DNA from: Izemoplasma sp964435595
Lineage (GTDB): Bacteria; Bacillota_I; Bacilli_A; Izemoplasmatales; Izemoplasmataceae
Assembly: GCA_964435595.1 (NCBI GenBank)
Contig: CAYSZV010000019.1
Coordinates: 1 to 41,845 of the forward strand
Length of the DNA: 41,845 bases
Direction of reading: 5' to 3'
Shown here: positions 14,914-23,290 of the stretch, piece after piece
Position numbering within the stretch: the stretch's first letter is position 1
Layout: every line of letters begins with the position of its first letter
Translations under genes and position numbers: made by a program
Notes under the pieces: generated by a model
The model's database searches: none
The model's input: only the letters and a program-made list of their open reading frames with translations
What the model was told of the DNA's origin: nothing

Positions 14914-15870
14914 ATGAATCAAGCTAAATTAGATAGACCAAAGAAGCCAAAGTCATACAAAACAAGTAAACATTGGGTGTTCTTATTATTCTTATTACCT
15001 ACATTGTTAACGTTCATTATCTTTGTAATTGTTCCGTTTTTAATGGGTATTTACTACTCGATGACTACTTGGACTGGATTAAATACTGGTAGAGAGGAAT
15101 GGATTTGGTTCCAAAATTACGCTACAGTTTTTTCTGATTATGGATTTGCGTATTCATTTATAAGAACAGTTATATATTCTGTGCTGAATATCTTTGCAAT
15201 TAATCTAGTAGCATTTGGATTAGCACTCCTTGTTACTCAAAACATTAAAATTAGAAATATTGCAAGAGCAGGATTCTTCTTACCAAACTTAATTGGGGGA
15301 TTAATTCTTGGATATATCTGGCAATTTATATTTAATAACGCATTGGAATCACTGGGGGGAGCCTTTAGCCCGAGTGTTCTAGTAAGTGGTGAGACAGCTT
15401 TATTTGGATTGATTATTGTTGTTACCTGGCAATATGCAGGATACATTATGATGATCTACATTGCTGCTTTACAAAATGTACCGCAAGATTTAATTGAAGC
15501 GGCGTCAATTGACGGTGCCAATGTGTATCAAAGACTGAGAAATATTACGTTGCCTCTTGTTGCACAAGCATTTACAATTGCTTTATTCTTAACATTAGTA
15601 ACATCATTCAAACAGTTTGACACAGTTGTATCTTTAACACAAGGGGGACCTGCAACTCAGCTCCCGGTTTGGATGGCTAATTTATATGGACTGGACATTG
15701 TTCCAGTAGTGCAATCAACTAACTTGATTGCAATGAATATCTACGCTGAAGCCTTCACCTATACACAAATGGGTATCGGACAAGCCAAGGCGATTATATT
15801 CTTTACAGTACTGATCATCTTCTCACTTACTCAAGTGTACTTTAGCAAGAAAAGAGAGGTGGAATTATAA
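14914..15870 (+). CDS. MalF-type ABC sugar permease
   Basis: The gene encodes 318 residues from ATG 14914. GTG at 14908 is part of the ribosome binding site AGAGGTG and is rejected. Six hydrophobic segments begin at about residue 25. The cytoplasmic coupling loop IEAASIDGANVYQRLRNITL is the EAA motif of binding-protein-dependent permeases that contacts the ATPase. It partners the next gene to form the membrane channel for the sugar-binding lipoprotein encoded at 19131. The neighbouring GH65 phosphorylase and beta-phosphoglucomutase point to a maltose-like alpha-glucoside as substrate. No ATPase gene lies in the cluster, so a shared MsmK-type ATPase elsewhere is probably used. The stop TAA and the next ATG overlap by one base. 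Confidence 0.9.
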   Translation: MNQAKLDRPKKPKSYKTSKHWVFLLFLLPTLLTFIIFVIVPFLMGIYYSMTTWTGLNTGREEWIWFQNYATVFSDYGFAYSFIRTVIYSVLNIFAINLVAFGLALLVTQNIKIRNIARAGFFLPNLIGGLILGYIWQFIFNNALESLGGAFSPSVLVSGETALFGLIIVVTWQYAGYIMMIYIAALQNVPQDLIEAASIDGANVYQRLRNITLPLVAQAFTIALFLTLVTSFKQFDTVVSLTQGGPATQLPVWMANLYGLDIVPVVQSTNLIAMNIYAEAFTYTQMGIGQAKAIIFFTVLIIFSLTQVYFSKKREVEL

Positions 15871-16841
15871 TGAATAATGATAAAAACTTTAAAGCTTGGA
15901 TTAATAAAATATTAGCAAGTATAAAAAATTTCTTTAAACAATTTGGAACAAAAGAGTTTTGGAATAAAGTTGGTAAAACATTATCAACATGGAAATTCTG
16001 GAAAACATTTATATTATATACCATCACAATTTCATTATTTGTCTTATTTATGTTCCCGTTCTATATGATCATAATTAATGCATTAAAGCAAAAAAATGAA
16101 ATTATATCTGATCCAATCGCATTTCCAACAAGTATTCGAAATTTCTTCTTCAATATTCAAGATATTCTAACAAGAAGTAATGTTCATTATTTTAGATCAT
16201 TTCTCTATTCTACAATCATTACCACTGTTAGCTTGATTGCAATTGGAATATTTTCTTCAATGGCTGCTTGGGTCTTGGTTAGAACAAAAACATGGTATTC
16301 AACTGTAATCTTTATGTTGTTTATCAGTGGAATGGTAATTCCATTTCAAGTAGTTATGTTACCTCTTGGAACCTTATTACAACAATTGAAAGAATTTACA
16401 GGAATTCCATTTAAAGATACAATTCACGGAATAATATTAGCCTATATCGGATTTGGTGCTCCACTCAGTATATTTATGTTTCATGGGTTTATTAAATCCA
16501 TTCCAATGGACATCGAAGAAGCAGCAACGATTGATGGATGTACAAAGCCTCAAGTATTCTTTAAAATTATCCTTCCAGTATTGAAACCTATCTTTGTTAC
16601 AATGTTGGTATTAAACGGTATGTGGATTTGGAATGATTACCTATTACCATTACAAATTCTTGGTAAAGGTGGAGACATCCAAACACTACCAATTAGTGTT
16701 TCGAACTTAGCTGGATTGTATGAAAAAGAGTGGGGATTAATTTTAACATCTGTAATTATGGCAGCCTTACCTGTAATCATTTTATTCTTATTTGCTCAAA
16801 AATATATTATTAAGGGTATGACTTCAGGGGCAATTAAGTAA
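15870..16841 (+). CDS. MalG-type ABC sugar permease
   Basis: The gene encodes 323 residues. It has the EAA loop EEAATIDGCTKPQVFFKIIL near residues 210-230 and six predicted membrane helices, the first starting at about residue 47. The N-terminal 45 residues are a lysine-, tryptophan- and phenylalanine-rich segment (for example KNFFKQFGTKEFWNKVGKTL). This is longer than in typical MalG proteins and looks amphipathic, perhaps lying on the cytoplasmic membrane surface. GAGAGGTGG lies just upstream of the start, within the previous gene. It forms the permease heterodimer with the MalF-type protein. Confidence 0.9.
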   Translation: MNNDKNFKAWINKILASIKNFFKQFGTKEFWNKVGKTLSTWKFWKTFILYTITISLFVLFMFPFYMIIINALKQKNEIISDPIAFPTSIRNFFFNIQDILTRSNVHYFRSFLYSTIITTVSLIAIGIFSSMAAWVLVRTKTWYSTVIFMLFISGMVIPFQVVMLPLGTLLQQLKEFTGIPFKDTIHGIILAYIGFGAPLSIFMFHGFIKSIPMDIEEAATIDGCTKPQVFFKIILPVLKPIFVTMLVLNGMWIWNDYLLPLQILGKGGDIQTLPISVSNLAGLYEKEWGLILTSVIMAALPVIILFLFAQKYIIKGMTSGAIK

Positions 16842-16844
16842 CTT

Positions 16845-19067
16845 ATGGATTTACTGACAAGAACGAACAGGACGAGCAAAGAAGATTTATTGGTAGATGA
16901 AACCATATTTAGTGTTGCCAATGGCTATATCGGTATTAGAGGATCTTTCACTGAAGGATACGGGACTGATTATGAATATAACCAAGCTTATTTAAATGGG
17001 CTATATGACTATTACGACTATCACTATGAAGAGAACTTATCTGGATTTCCTCAACAAGGACAACGATTTGTTAATTTAATTGATGGACAAAAGATTAGAG
17101 TAACCTTTCAGAAACATAGAATCAATCTTGCGACATGTAATATTGTATCTCTTGAAAGAGAATATGATTTAAAAAAAGGGTACACGAAACGGAAAATACA
17201 TTATCAAACAAAAGATGAAAGATATGATTTCTTTATTGAAGAAACGAAATTCGTATCACGCTTTATCAAAGAATTGATTGGGATTGAACTTCTTATTAGT
17301 TCACCTAACTACGATGGAGAAATTAAAATTAAAAGCTTCTTGCAAGAGTCCATGCGTTCTGGTGCGAATAGCACTGATCCTCGTGTACAACTTTCAAGAA
17401 ATAATATGTTGATAGAATCGGTTGATTGCGACAACAATTCAATCATATCAAAGACCAAGAAATCTGGATTTAAAGTGCAATCAACAATGCTACACAATCT
17501 TGATTTATATACAAAACAAGATGGGGATATTCTTAAGAGTTCTGGATATTTTAAAGTGTTAGAGCCTCTTAGGGTAAGAAAATACATTATCCATACGTCA
17601 AGTTTATACACACAAGATTATCAGCAAAGAACAAATGAAATCAAAAATACCTTAAATCAGACATCTTGGGAAGAATTGTTGCAGAAACAAGAAGATTACT
17701 ACACAGATTTCTGTGATAAATCATTTATTGAATCTTCTAATGAAGCAACAGCAAGGTTTTTGAACTATAACACCTTCCAGTTGAACAATAGTGGAGGAGA
17801 AAGTAGTATACACAATATTAGTGCCAAAGGATTAAGTGGAGAGGGATATGAAGGACATTATTTCTGGGATACTGAGATTTATATGATTCCATTCTTTATC
17901 TTAACCAATCCTGAAAAAGCGAAGAACCTATTGATGTATCGTTACAGAACACTTGATTGTGCTCGAGAAGAGGCAAGAAAATTAGGATATAAAACAGGTG
18001 CAAAAATTCCGTGGAGAACAATCAATGGAGAGGAAACATCACCATATTATCCAGCAGGAAGTGCACAATTTCATATCAATAGTGATGTTGCCTATGCTGT
18101 AATCAAATACTTCGAAGCAACAAACGATCTTGAATTTTTGAAGGAATATGGATTTGAGTTGTTAATTGAAACAGCTAGATTTCTAGCTGAAGCAACAAAC
18201 TATCATAAAGGGTATTATCATCTAAATAGTGTCACAGGACCAGATGAATATACAACAGTGGTAGATGATAATTTTTATACCAATCAGATGTTGCACTATC
18301 ACTTTAGGGAAACGGTAGATATCTATTTATCTTATAAAGCAGAAATCAGTAGTGTGATAAAAAAAATGCACATCACAGATGGTGAAATCGAACAGTTACA
18401 GGATATCTATGAGAATATTTATCTTCCATTTGATGAAGATTTAAATATATTTGCTCAGGATAAGAACTTCTTATCAAAGGCAAAGGTGAATCTAAAGGAT
18501 ATACCGAAAAACAAGTTTCCATTATTACTGAATTATCACCCACTATACTTATATAAACATCAAGTTTTGAAGCAGGCAGATACTATGTTGGCTTTGTTAT
18601 TGCTAGACTATAATGATGTCCAAGTATTAGAAGATACGTTTGATTATTATGAACCGATTACAACACATGATTCGAGTTTATCAAAGTGTATTTATAGTAT
18701 TATCGCCTTTAAACTTAAAAAATATGAGATGGCGATGAAGTATTTCAATGAAGTGTTGGAGACGGATTATAATAACACTCACAATAACACAGAACATGGA
18801 TTGCATGTTGCAAATCTAGGAGGATCGTATCTGGTATTTGTTTATGGTATTTTAGGACTTAGAATTCATAAAGGATATATCACGATCAATCCACACATTA
18901 CAAAAGAAGTACCACGGTTCAGTTTGAAGATACAATATCAAAATGAGACCGTAACGATCAGTGCAACCGATGAACTGATCATTCAAACAACTGGTAAAGT
19001 AACACTCTATATATATAATGAAATGATAGACATTTCAGAGACATACAAGACTGTTTTATCAGAATAA
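16845..19067 (+). CDS. Glycoside hydrolase family 65 alpha-glucoside phosphorylase
   Basis: The gene encodes 740 residues, the usual GH65 length. The N-terminal beta-sandwich starts with the family sequence ETIFSVANGYIGIRGSF. The (alpha/alpha)6 barrel carries GLSGEGYEGHYFWDTEIY and the general acid E468 in TGPDEY. HGLHVANLGGS and GLRIHKG lie near the C-terminus. These inverting enzymes cleave maltose, kojibiose, nigerose or trehalose with phosphate to give beta-glucose-1-phosphate and glucose. The beta-phosphoglucomutase downstream fits that product. Exact substrate specificity cannot be read with confidence; maltose is the first guess. It has no signal peptide, so it acts on imported sugar in the cytoplasm. 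It starts 3 bases after the permease stop with a weak binding site, suggesting coupled translation. Confidence 0.9.
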   Translation: MDLLTRTNRTSKEDLLVDETIFSVANGYIGIRGSFTEGYGTDYEYNQAYLNGLYDYYDYHYEENLSGFPQQGQRFVNLIDGQKIRVTFQKHRINLATCNIVSLEREYDLKKGYTKRKIHYQTKDERYDFFIEETKFVSRFIKELIGIELLISSPNYDGEIKIKSFLQESMRSGANSTDPRVQLSRNNMLIESVDCDNNSIISKTKKSGFKVQSTMLHNLDLYTKQDGDILKSSGYFKVLEPLRVRKYIIHTSSLYTQDYQQRTNEIKNTLNQTSWEELLQKQEDYYTDFCDKSFIESSNEATARFLNYNTFQLNNSGGESSIHNISAKGLSGEGYEGHYFWDTEIYMIPFFILTNPEKAKNLLMYRYRTLDCAREEARKLGYKTGAKIPWRTINGEETSPYYPAGSAQFHINSDVAYAVIKYFEATNDLEFLKEYGFELLIETARFLAEATNYHKGYYHLNSVTGPDEYTTVVDDNFYTNQMLHYHFRETVDIYLSYKAEISSVIKKMHITDGEIEQLQDIYENIYLPFDEDLNIFAQDKNFLSKAKVNLKDIPKNKFPLLLNYHPLYLYKHQVLKQADTMLALLLLDYNDVQVLEDTFDYYEPITTHDSSLSKCIYSIIAFKLKKYEMAMKYFNEVLETDYNNTHNNTEHGLHVANLGGSYLVFVYGILGLRIHKGYITINPHITKEVPRFSLKIQYQNETVTISATDELIIQTTGKVTLYIYNEMIDISETYKTVLSE

Positions 19068-19079
19068 TTATGTTTTCAA

Positions 19080-19102
19080 TTTTTATTTTTTAGAAATAAA
19101 AA
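19080..19102 (+). other. AT-only hairpin between phosphorylase and binding-protein genes
   Basis: TTTTTATTT (19080-19088) and AAATAAAAA (19094-19102) form a 9-bp stem of only A-T pairs. There is no T-run after it, so it is not a normal terminator. It may act as an mRNA processing or stability element ahead of the binding-protein gene. Confidence 0.3.
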
Positions 19103-19130
19103 ACAAATAAAAAAAATAGGAGGAAAGAAA

Positions 19131-20408
19131 TTGAAAAAATTATTAGTAGTAGTTTCTACTTTAGCATTAGTATTAGTACTAAGCGCTTGTGGTGGACAAA
19201 AAACATTAATAATCTTCCAAAACAAAGTTGAAATAGACGAAGTTTTAAGAGATTATGCAGAAGCATGGGGAGAAGCAAACGATGTTGTTGTTGAAGTAAA
19301 AACATGTGGTGGAGATACATGTGCTTATGGTGAACAAATCTTAGCTGAATTCCAAGGCGATGAACAACCTGACATTTTCGTAATCGAAGGTATGGGTGGA
19401 TATAATATCTACGAAGACAAAATCTTAGACGTTACTGGTGAAGCTTGGGCTGACGACACAGATTTAGAATTTGTTGTTGATGGTAAAACTTACGGATTCC
19501 CTGTAGCTGTTGAAGGTTGGGGTATGGCTTACAATGAAGAAATTTTAACTGCAGCGTTTGCACATGAAGGTGCTGGACGTACAATTGCTAGTTTAGAAGA
19601 AGTTTCTCAAGCTGAATACGTTGAAGTGTTTGATGCTGTTCAAGCATATTACGATGCAAACACTATGGATGACTACGCAGTAGTATCTATGGCAGCTGCT
19701 TCAGGTATGACTTGGGTAACTGGACTTCATAACTTCAATGGATACTTATCTGCTGGATTAGGATACACAGACAATTCTGTAATTAACGATCTAAACGATG
19801 GTGTAGTTAATCAAACAAGATTAGATGAATTAGCTGATTGGGTAGAAATTTTATTCACTTATGGTGATGAAGACATCTTATTAACTGGTACGTATGACTT
19901 ACAAGTTGGTAAATTTGCAGAAGGAAAAGCTGCATTCTTACATCAAGGTAACTGGACTGATGGATCTTATGCAGATAGTGACTTTGAAATGGGATATTTA
20001 CCACATGCAACTATGGAAACAGGAAATGACTCAATCTTTATTGGAGCTCCTTCATTCTATGTAATCAACATTGATTCAGATTCAGTTGATGATGCAAAAT
20101 TATTCTTGAATGACTTAGCTTCTACAACAGAAGGACATGAGTACATGGTTAACGATGCAAACATGGTACCTGCATTTAATTCTGTAACATTAACTCCAGC
20201 AACTCCGTTAAGTGCTGCTGTAATGGAATGGAACCAAGCTGGTAAAGCGTATGCATGGTGGCAAAATGATATGCCTGCAGGATTTGGTATGGATACATTA
20301 GGACCAATCTATGAATTATATGCAAAAGGTGTAGCAGGAGCAACTGGTGGTATTGACAAAACTGAATTTATTGCACAAGTTAAATCCGCAATTGAAAATT
20401 TAGGGTAG
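19131..20408 (+). CDS. Sugar-binding lipoprotein of the alpha-glucoside ABC transporter
   Basis: The gene encodes 425 residues starting at TTG, with a very strong AGGAGGAAAG 4 bases before. The signal peptide ends in LSAC (Cys20), so it is anchored outside the membrane. The body fits family 1 extracellular solute-binding proteins (QPDIFVIEGMGG, YGFPVAVEGWGMAYNEEIL, FAEGKAAFLHQGNWTDG). Aromatic residues typical of sugar stacking are plentiful in the C-terminal lobe (WNQAGKAYAWWQNDM). It delivers substrate to the MalF/MalG-type permeases upstream. Placing the binding protein after the enzyme gene is unusual, since it normally comes first. Codon use (many GCT, GGT, TTA) suggests high expression. 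A perfect terminator follows. Confidence 0.9.
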   Translation: MKKLLVVVSTLALVLVLSACGGQKTLIIFQNKVEIDEVLRDYAEAWGEANDVVVEVKTCGGDTCAYGEQILAEFQGDEQPDIFVIEGMGGYNIYEDKILDVTGEAWADDTDLEFVVDGKTYGFPVAVEGWGMAYNEEILTAAFAHEGAGRTIASLEEVSQAEYVEVFDAVQAYYDANTMDDYAVVSMAAASGMTWVTGLHNFNGYLSAGLGYTDNSVINDLNDGVVNQTRLDELADWVEILFTYGDEDILLTGTYDLQVGKFAEGKAAFLHQGNWTDGSYADSDFEMGYLPHATMETGNDSIFIGAPSFYVINIDSDSVDDAKLFLNDLASTTEGHEYMVNDANMVPAFNSVTLTPATPLSAAVMEWNQAGKAYAWWQNDMPAGFGMDTLGPIYELYAKGVAGATGGIDKTEFIAQVKSAIENLG

Positions 20409-20418
20409 TAAAGAAATA

Positions 20419-20448
20419 AAAAACCTCTAGTTTTCTAGAGGTTTTTAT
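20419..20448 (+). terminator. Intrinsic terminator after the binding-protein gene
   Basis: AAACCTCTAG (20421-20430) and CTAGAGGTTT (20435-20444) pair across loop TTTT, followed by TT. The downstream gene starts 20 bases later, so its expression would depend on read-through or a promoter I do not see. Confidence 0.85.
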
Positions 20449-20467
20449 CTTCACAGGAGGGTATTGT

Positions 20468-21118
20468 ATGATTAAACTAGTGATATTTGATTTAGATGGA
20501 GTTTTGGCTTCTACTTCTGTAGAACATTTTGCTGCTTGGAAACAAGTGATAAAAAAGCATTTTAATGTTGATGTAAAGAATGAAGTGGAAGAAAAGACAA
20601 AAGGTGTTTCTAGAATGGATTCACTGGAACGAATACTTGAATCTATTCATAGACAAGACATTAGTCTAGAATCAAAACGTATGATAGCAGCACAAAAGAA
20701 CGAACTCTATGTTGAAATGATAAGTCATTATACTGATGATGATTTATTTGAAGGCGTTTGGGAACTGTTCCGATTTTTAAATGAACATGAGATCAAAATC
20801 GCATTGGGTAGTGCATCTAAAAATGCAACGTGTATTGTAGAATGTCTTGGGATTATAGATTTATTCGACTATATAGTTGATCCCTCTAAGAATAAAGGAA
20901 AACCCAATCCAGATATTTTCTTAGATGCTTGTAATCATTTTGGGCTAAAGCCGACTGAATGTGTTGGAGTAGAAGATGCTCAAGCAGGAATTGACGCGAT
21001 TAATAGTGCTGGAATGTTGAGTATCGGGATTGTGAAAGAAAGCAACTTAATCAATTGTGATTATACATTTGATGAAGTAAAGGATATTGATTACTCGATT
21101 TTTTTATCAAATAAGTAG
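20468..21118 (+). CDS. pgmB: Beta-phosphoglucomutase (HAD superfamily)
   Basis: The gene encodes 216 residues. The HAD nucleophile and acid are D8 and D10 in VIFDLDGVL. GSASKNA holds the motif II serine, K appears in NKGKPNPDIFL, and VEDAQAGIDAI holds the motif III acids. The sequence DGVLAST replaces the usual DGVITDT after the nucleophile, but the surrounding cap residues are those of the beta-PGM group. The enzyme converts beta-glucose-1-phosphate from the GH65 phosphorylase to glucose-6-phosphate. CAGGAGGG precedes the ATG. It probably belongs to the same operon despite the terminator between. Confidence 0.88.
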   Translation: MIKLVIFDLDGVLASTSVEHFAAWKQVIKKHFNVDVKNEVEEKTKGVSRMDSLERILESIHRQDISLESKRMIAAQKNELYVEMISHYTDDDLFEGVWELFRFLNEHEIKIALGSASKNATCIVECLGIIDLFDYIVDPSKNKGKPNPDIFLDACNHFGLKPTECVGVEDAQAGIDAINSAGMLSIGIVKESNLINCDYTFDEVKDIDYSIFLSNK

Positions 21119-21134
21119 AAAAGTGTATAAGATT

Positions 21135-21167
21135 AAAATAAAGAGACAATTTTTGTCTCTTTATTTT
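21135..21167. terminator. Bidirectional terminator between pgmB and the serine hydrolase gene
   Basis: A 15-bp perfect stem runs from 21135-21149 to 21153-21167 (core AAAGAGACAA / TTGTCTCTTT). T-rich sequence follows on both strands. It includes the stop codon of the minus-strand gene. The same core is reused in the terminator at 24238. Confidence 0.85.
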
Positions 21168-22111
21168 AAACCTTTCATCACTTTGTATACATCATCTGAT
21201 GCGTTAGAAATGATTGTTATGTTTCGTTTTGTTTTTGGGCTATACCAAGAAATACAGTCTACACCGGGATCGCTACCAACAATATAAGGATCATTGTTTT
21301 CATCAAGCCATACTCCCAATCCGTATCCTCCCTTATCCCAATTAGTGGAATTGATCATCATGGTATCAATTGTTTCTTTTGATAAGATTTTATATTCAAA
21401 TAGTCCTTGCCAAAACTTTTGTAAGTCATTTGGGCTTGTATAGGCACCACCAGCTCCACTCCCTTTTACATCAATACTATAGATGAAAGAATGATATTCT
21501 TCATCTAGTTCATCATAAATATAGCCTAAGGCACAATTTTCAGGAAGTCGATCTAGTTCGAAATAGCCGCTTCGATCCATATTGAGAGGGTTAAATAGTA
21601 TTCTTTGGATATATTCATCAAAGGGCATTCTTGTGATTTCTTCAATGATGAGTCCCAATAATACAAAAGCACTATTATTATATTCGAACCTTTCACCTTT
21701 TGGATATTTCATAGGGTTTTTAATGAATAAAGGTAATAAGTCTTTTGAATTTCTGATTTTATAATTCGGATAGTCTTTCCATAAATCGGCATAATCAGGA
21801 ACAATTTCTTCATCACAATAATCAGGAACACCTGATGTATGAGTAAGTAATTGCTTGATAGTGACATCTTTATCTATTTGATGAAGATCAAAAGACAGGG
21901 TTTCACCAAGTGTACTTTCTAAAGATAAGATTCCATCTTCAATCAACTTTAAAATCCCCACAGCAGTAAAAATTTTTCCAAATGAAGCAGTAGGATATCT
22001 TGTTTGTGCGTTGTGTTCTAACTTATTTGGAAATTCTCTAAAGCCATAAAATTTGTATTTTGGATCTTGTTCATTTTCTTTTATATATATTACTCCAGTA
22101 TGTAGATTCAT
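21161..22111 (-). CDS. Beta-lactamase-fold serine hydrolase, cytoplasmic
   Basis: The gene encodes 316 residues from the ATG at 22111, which has AAAGGAGAT 3 bases upstream on the minus strand. A longer frame to 22141 would start before that site and is rejected. The class C beta-lactamase/penicillin-binding fold is shown by S43-F-G-K46 (SxxK), the context TIKQLLTHTSGVPDY, a YNN motif in FEYNNSAFVLLG and a GSDPG segment near the C-terminus in the place of HxG. No signal peptide or membrane helix is present, so it probably acts on a small intracellular ester or amide. The substrate is unknown, and no resistance role should be assumed. It is divergent from the B12-sensor gene at 22289. Confidence 0.85.
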   Translation of the reverse strand: MNLHTGVIYIKENEQDPKYKFYGFREFPNKLEHNAQTRYPTASFGKIFTAVGILKLIEDGILSLESTLGETLSFDLHQIDKDVTIKQLLTHTSGVPDYCDEEIVPDYADLWKDYPNYKIRNSKDLLPLFIKNPMKYPKGERFEYNNSAFVLLGLIIEEITRMPFDEYIQRILFNPLNMDRSGYFELDRLPENCALGYIYDELDEEYHSFIYSIDVKGSGAGGAYTSPNDLQKFWQGLFEYKILSKETIDTMMINSTNWDKGGYGLGVWLDENNDPYIVGSDPGVDCISWYSPKTKRNITIISNASDDVYKVMKGLK

Positions 22112-22147
22112 AGTATCTCCTTTTCTAACAAATCGTTGCATACATAT

Positions 22148-22153
22148 ATTATA
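22148..22153 (-). promoter_or_regulatory. -10 element of the serine hydrolase gene
   Basis: Read on the minus strand, this is TATAAT, 37 bases before the ATG. No clear -35 is seen. Confidence 0.45.
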
Positions 22154-22240
22154 TATGATAAATATACAAATAAAAACTGCTATTGGCTTATTTTCTGAAT
22201 AATGGAGCGGAAAACATTGTTATGCTTACAAACTAATATA

Positions 22241-22249
22241 TGATATAAT
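22241..22249 (+). promoter_or_regulatory. Extended -10 promoter of the B12-sensor/GGDEF operon
   Basis: TGaTATAAT has an expected start near 22256. A possible -35 TTGTTA (22217-22222) is too far away at 21 bases, so the extended -10 is probably what matters. Confidence 0.55.
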
Positions 22250-22288
22250 ATTAATATATAAATAATAACCTTGATTGGAGGATATTAT

Positions 22289-23290
22289 ATGAACTTGAGA
22301 GAAATGATTTCATTAAAATCTTCACTTGCAGAAAAAATATTAAATAATATGTACGGAGATGTATGGGATGATCCAATTAGGAAAGAAAAAGCATTAATTG
22401 ATGTTGAATGGACAATTCTTTTTGTTGCGCAAAGTATGATGATTGATAGCAAGTCACTTCTAGAAAATTTCTATTTTTGGATGGTAGAACTGTTTAAAAA
22501 ATTGAACTTCAAAGAGTCGGATCTATCTCTATTGTTTACTGAAACTGAAAAAGTTCTTGCTGAAGAGTTCGGATCTACAGTAAATGATTTTTTTGGAAGT
22601 TTGGATTTAAAAGGATCGTACGCGGTTGAATTGCTAGAAGACAACAAACTTGAAAAAGAGATGATAACCTATAGAGATTTGGTTTTAGATGGAAGAAGAA
22701 ATGAAGCGAAGAAATACATTGATTCATTAATCGAAGTAGGAACCCCAATAGAAGATATTTATATTCTAGTATTTCAAGAAGCTTTGAGATGTGTGGGACA
22801 GTTATGGCTTGAAGGAATTGTTTCTGTTGCTGTAGAACATTATTTTACGGCGATTACACAATATATAATGAGCTCCATGTATGAAAATATCTTTTATAGT
22901 AACGTTACAAAAGAAAAACGACTTCTAGCATGTTCTATTGGTAGTGAGCTCCATGAAGTTGGGATTAGAATGGTTGCTGATTTGTTTGAAATCAATGGAT
23001 GGGATACAAGGTATTTGGGTGCAAGTGTTCCAATCAACGCCATTGTAGAATATGCAGAAAACTACAACCCACATGCAATTGCATTGAGTGTTACAATGAC
23101 GAATCATATTATCAATCTCAAAGAAGTAATTGAACAATTAAGAGAAAATAAAGCAACAAAACATATAAAAATTATTGTTGGGGGAAGAGTATTCAATCAA
23201 GTTCCAGATTTATATAAGAAAGTCGGTGCTGATTTGTACGCTGTTGATGCACTAGAGGGAATAAAAAGTATTAATGAAATCTTCAAATAG
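22289..23290 (+). CDS. Cobalamin-binding sensor with CarH-type W-x9-EH motif
   Basis: The gene encodes 333 residues from ATG 22289 (GGAGG 8 bases upstream). An in-frame ATG at 22271 lies upstream of the site and is rejected. Residues 1-110 are a helical region of unknown fold. Residues about 120-205 form the four-helix B12 cap with W173-x9-E183-H184. Residues 208-333 are the Rossmann cobalamin domain with E220-x-H222-x-x-G225, H222 being the expected lower ligand. W-x9-EH together with E/DxHxxG is the signature of the adenosylcobalamin photoreceptors CarH/LitR. The extra His that follows Trp in CarH is Leu174 here. There is no MerR DNA-binding domain and no methyltransferase nearby. The next gene is a diguanylate cyclase overlapping by 17 bases, so this protein probably senses light or cobalamin and controls it. 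The light role is inference. Confidence 0.85.
   Translation: MNLREMISLKSSLAEKILNNMYGDVWDDPIRKEKALIDVEWTILFVAQSMMIDSKSLLENFYFWMVELFKKLNFKESDLSLLFTETEKVLAEEFGSTVNDFFGSLDLKGSYAVELLEDNKLEKEMITYRDLVLDGRRNEAKKYIDSLIEVGTPIEDIYILVFQEALRCVGQLWLEGIVSVAVEHYFTAITQYIMSSMYENIFYSNVTKEKRLLACSIGSELHEVGIRMVADLFEINGWDTRYLGASVPINAIVEYAENYNPHAIALSVTMTNHIINLKEVIEQLRENKATKHIKIIVGGRVFNQVPDLYKKVGADLYAVDALEGIKSINEIFK

Noticed and set aside
22289..23290. Corrinoid methyltransferase shuttle protein (MtaC/MtbC type)
   Set aside because: The B12 fold is similar, but no methyltransferase or activation gene is near. The W-x9-EH motif and overlapping GGDEF gene favour a sensor. Not fully excluded.
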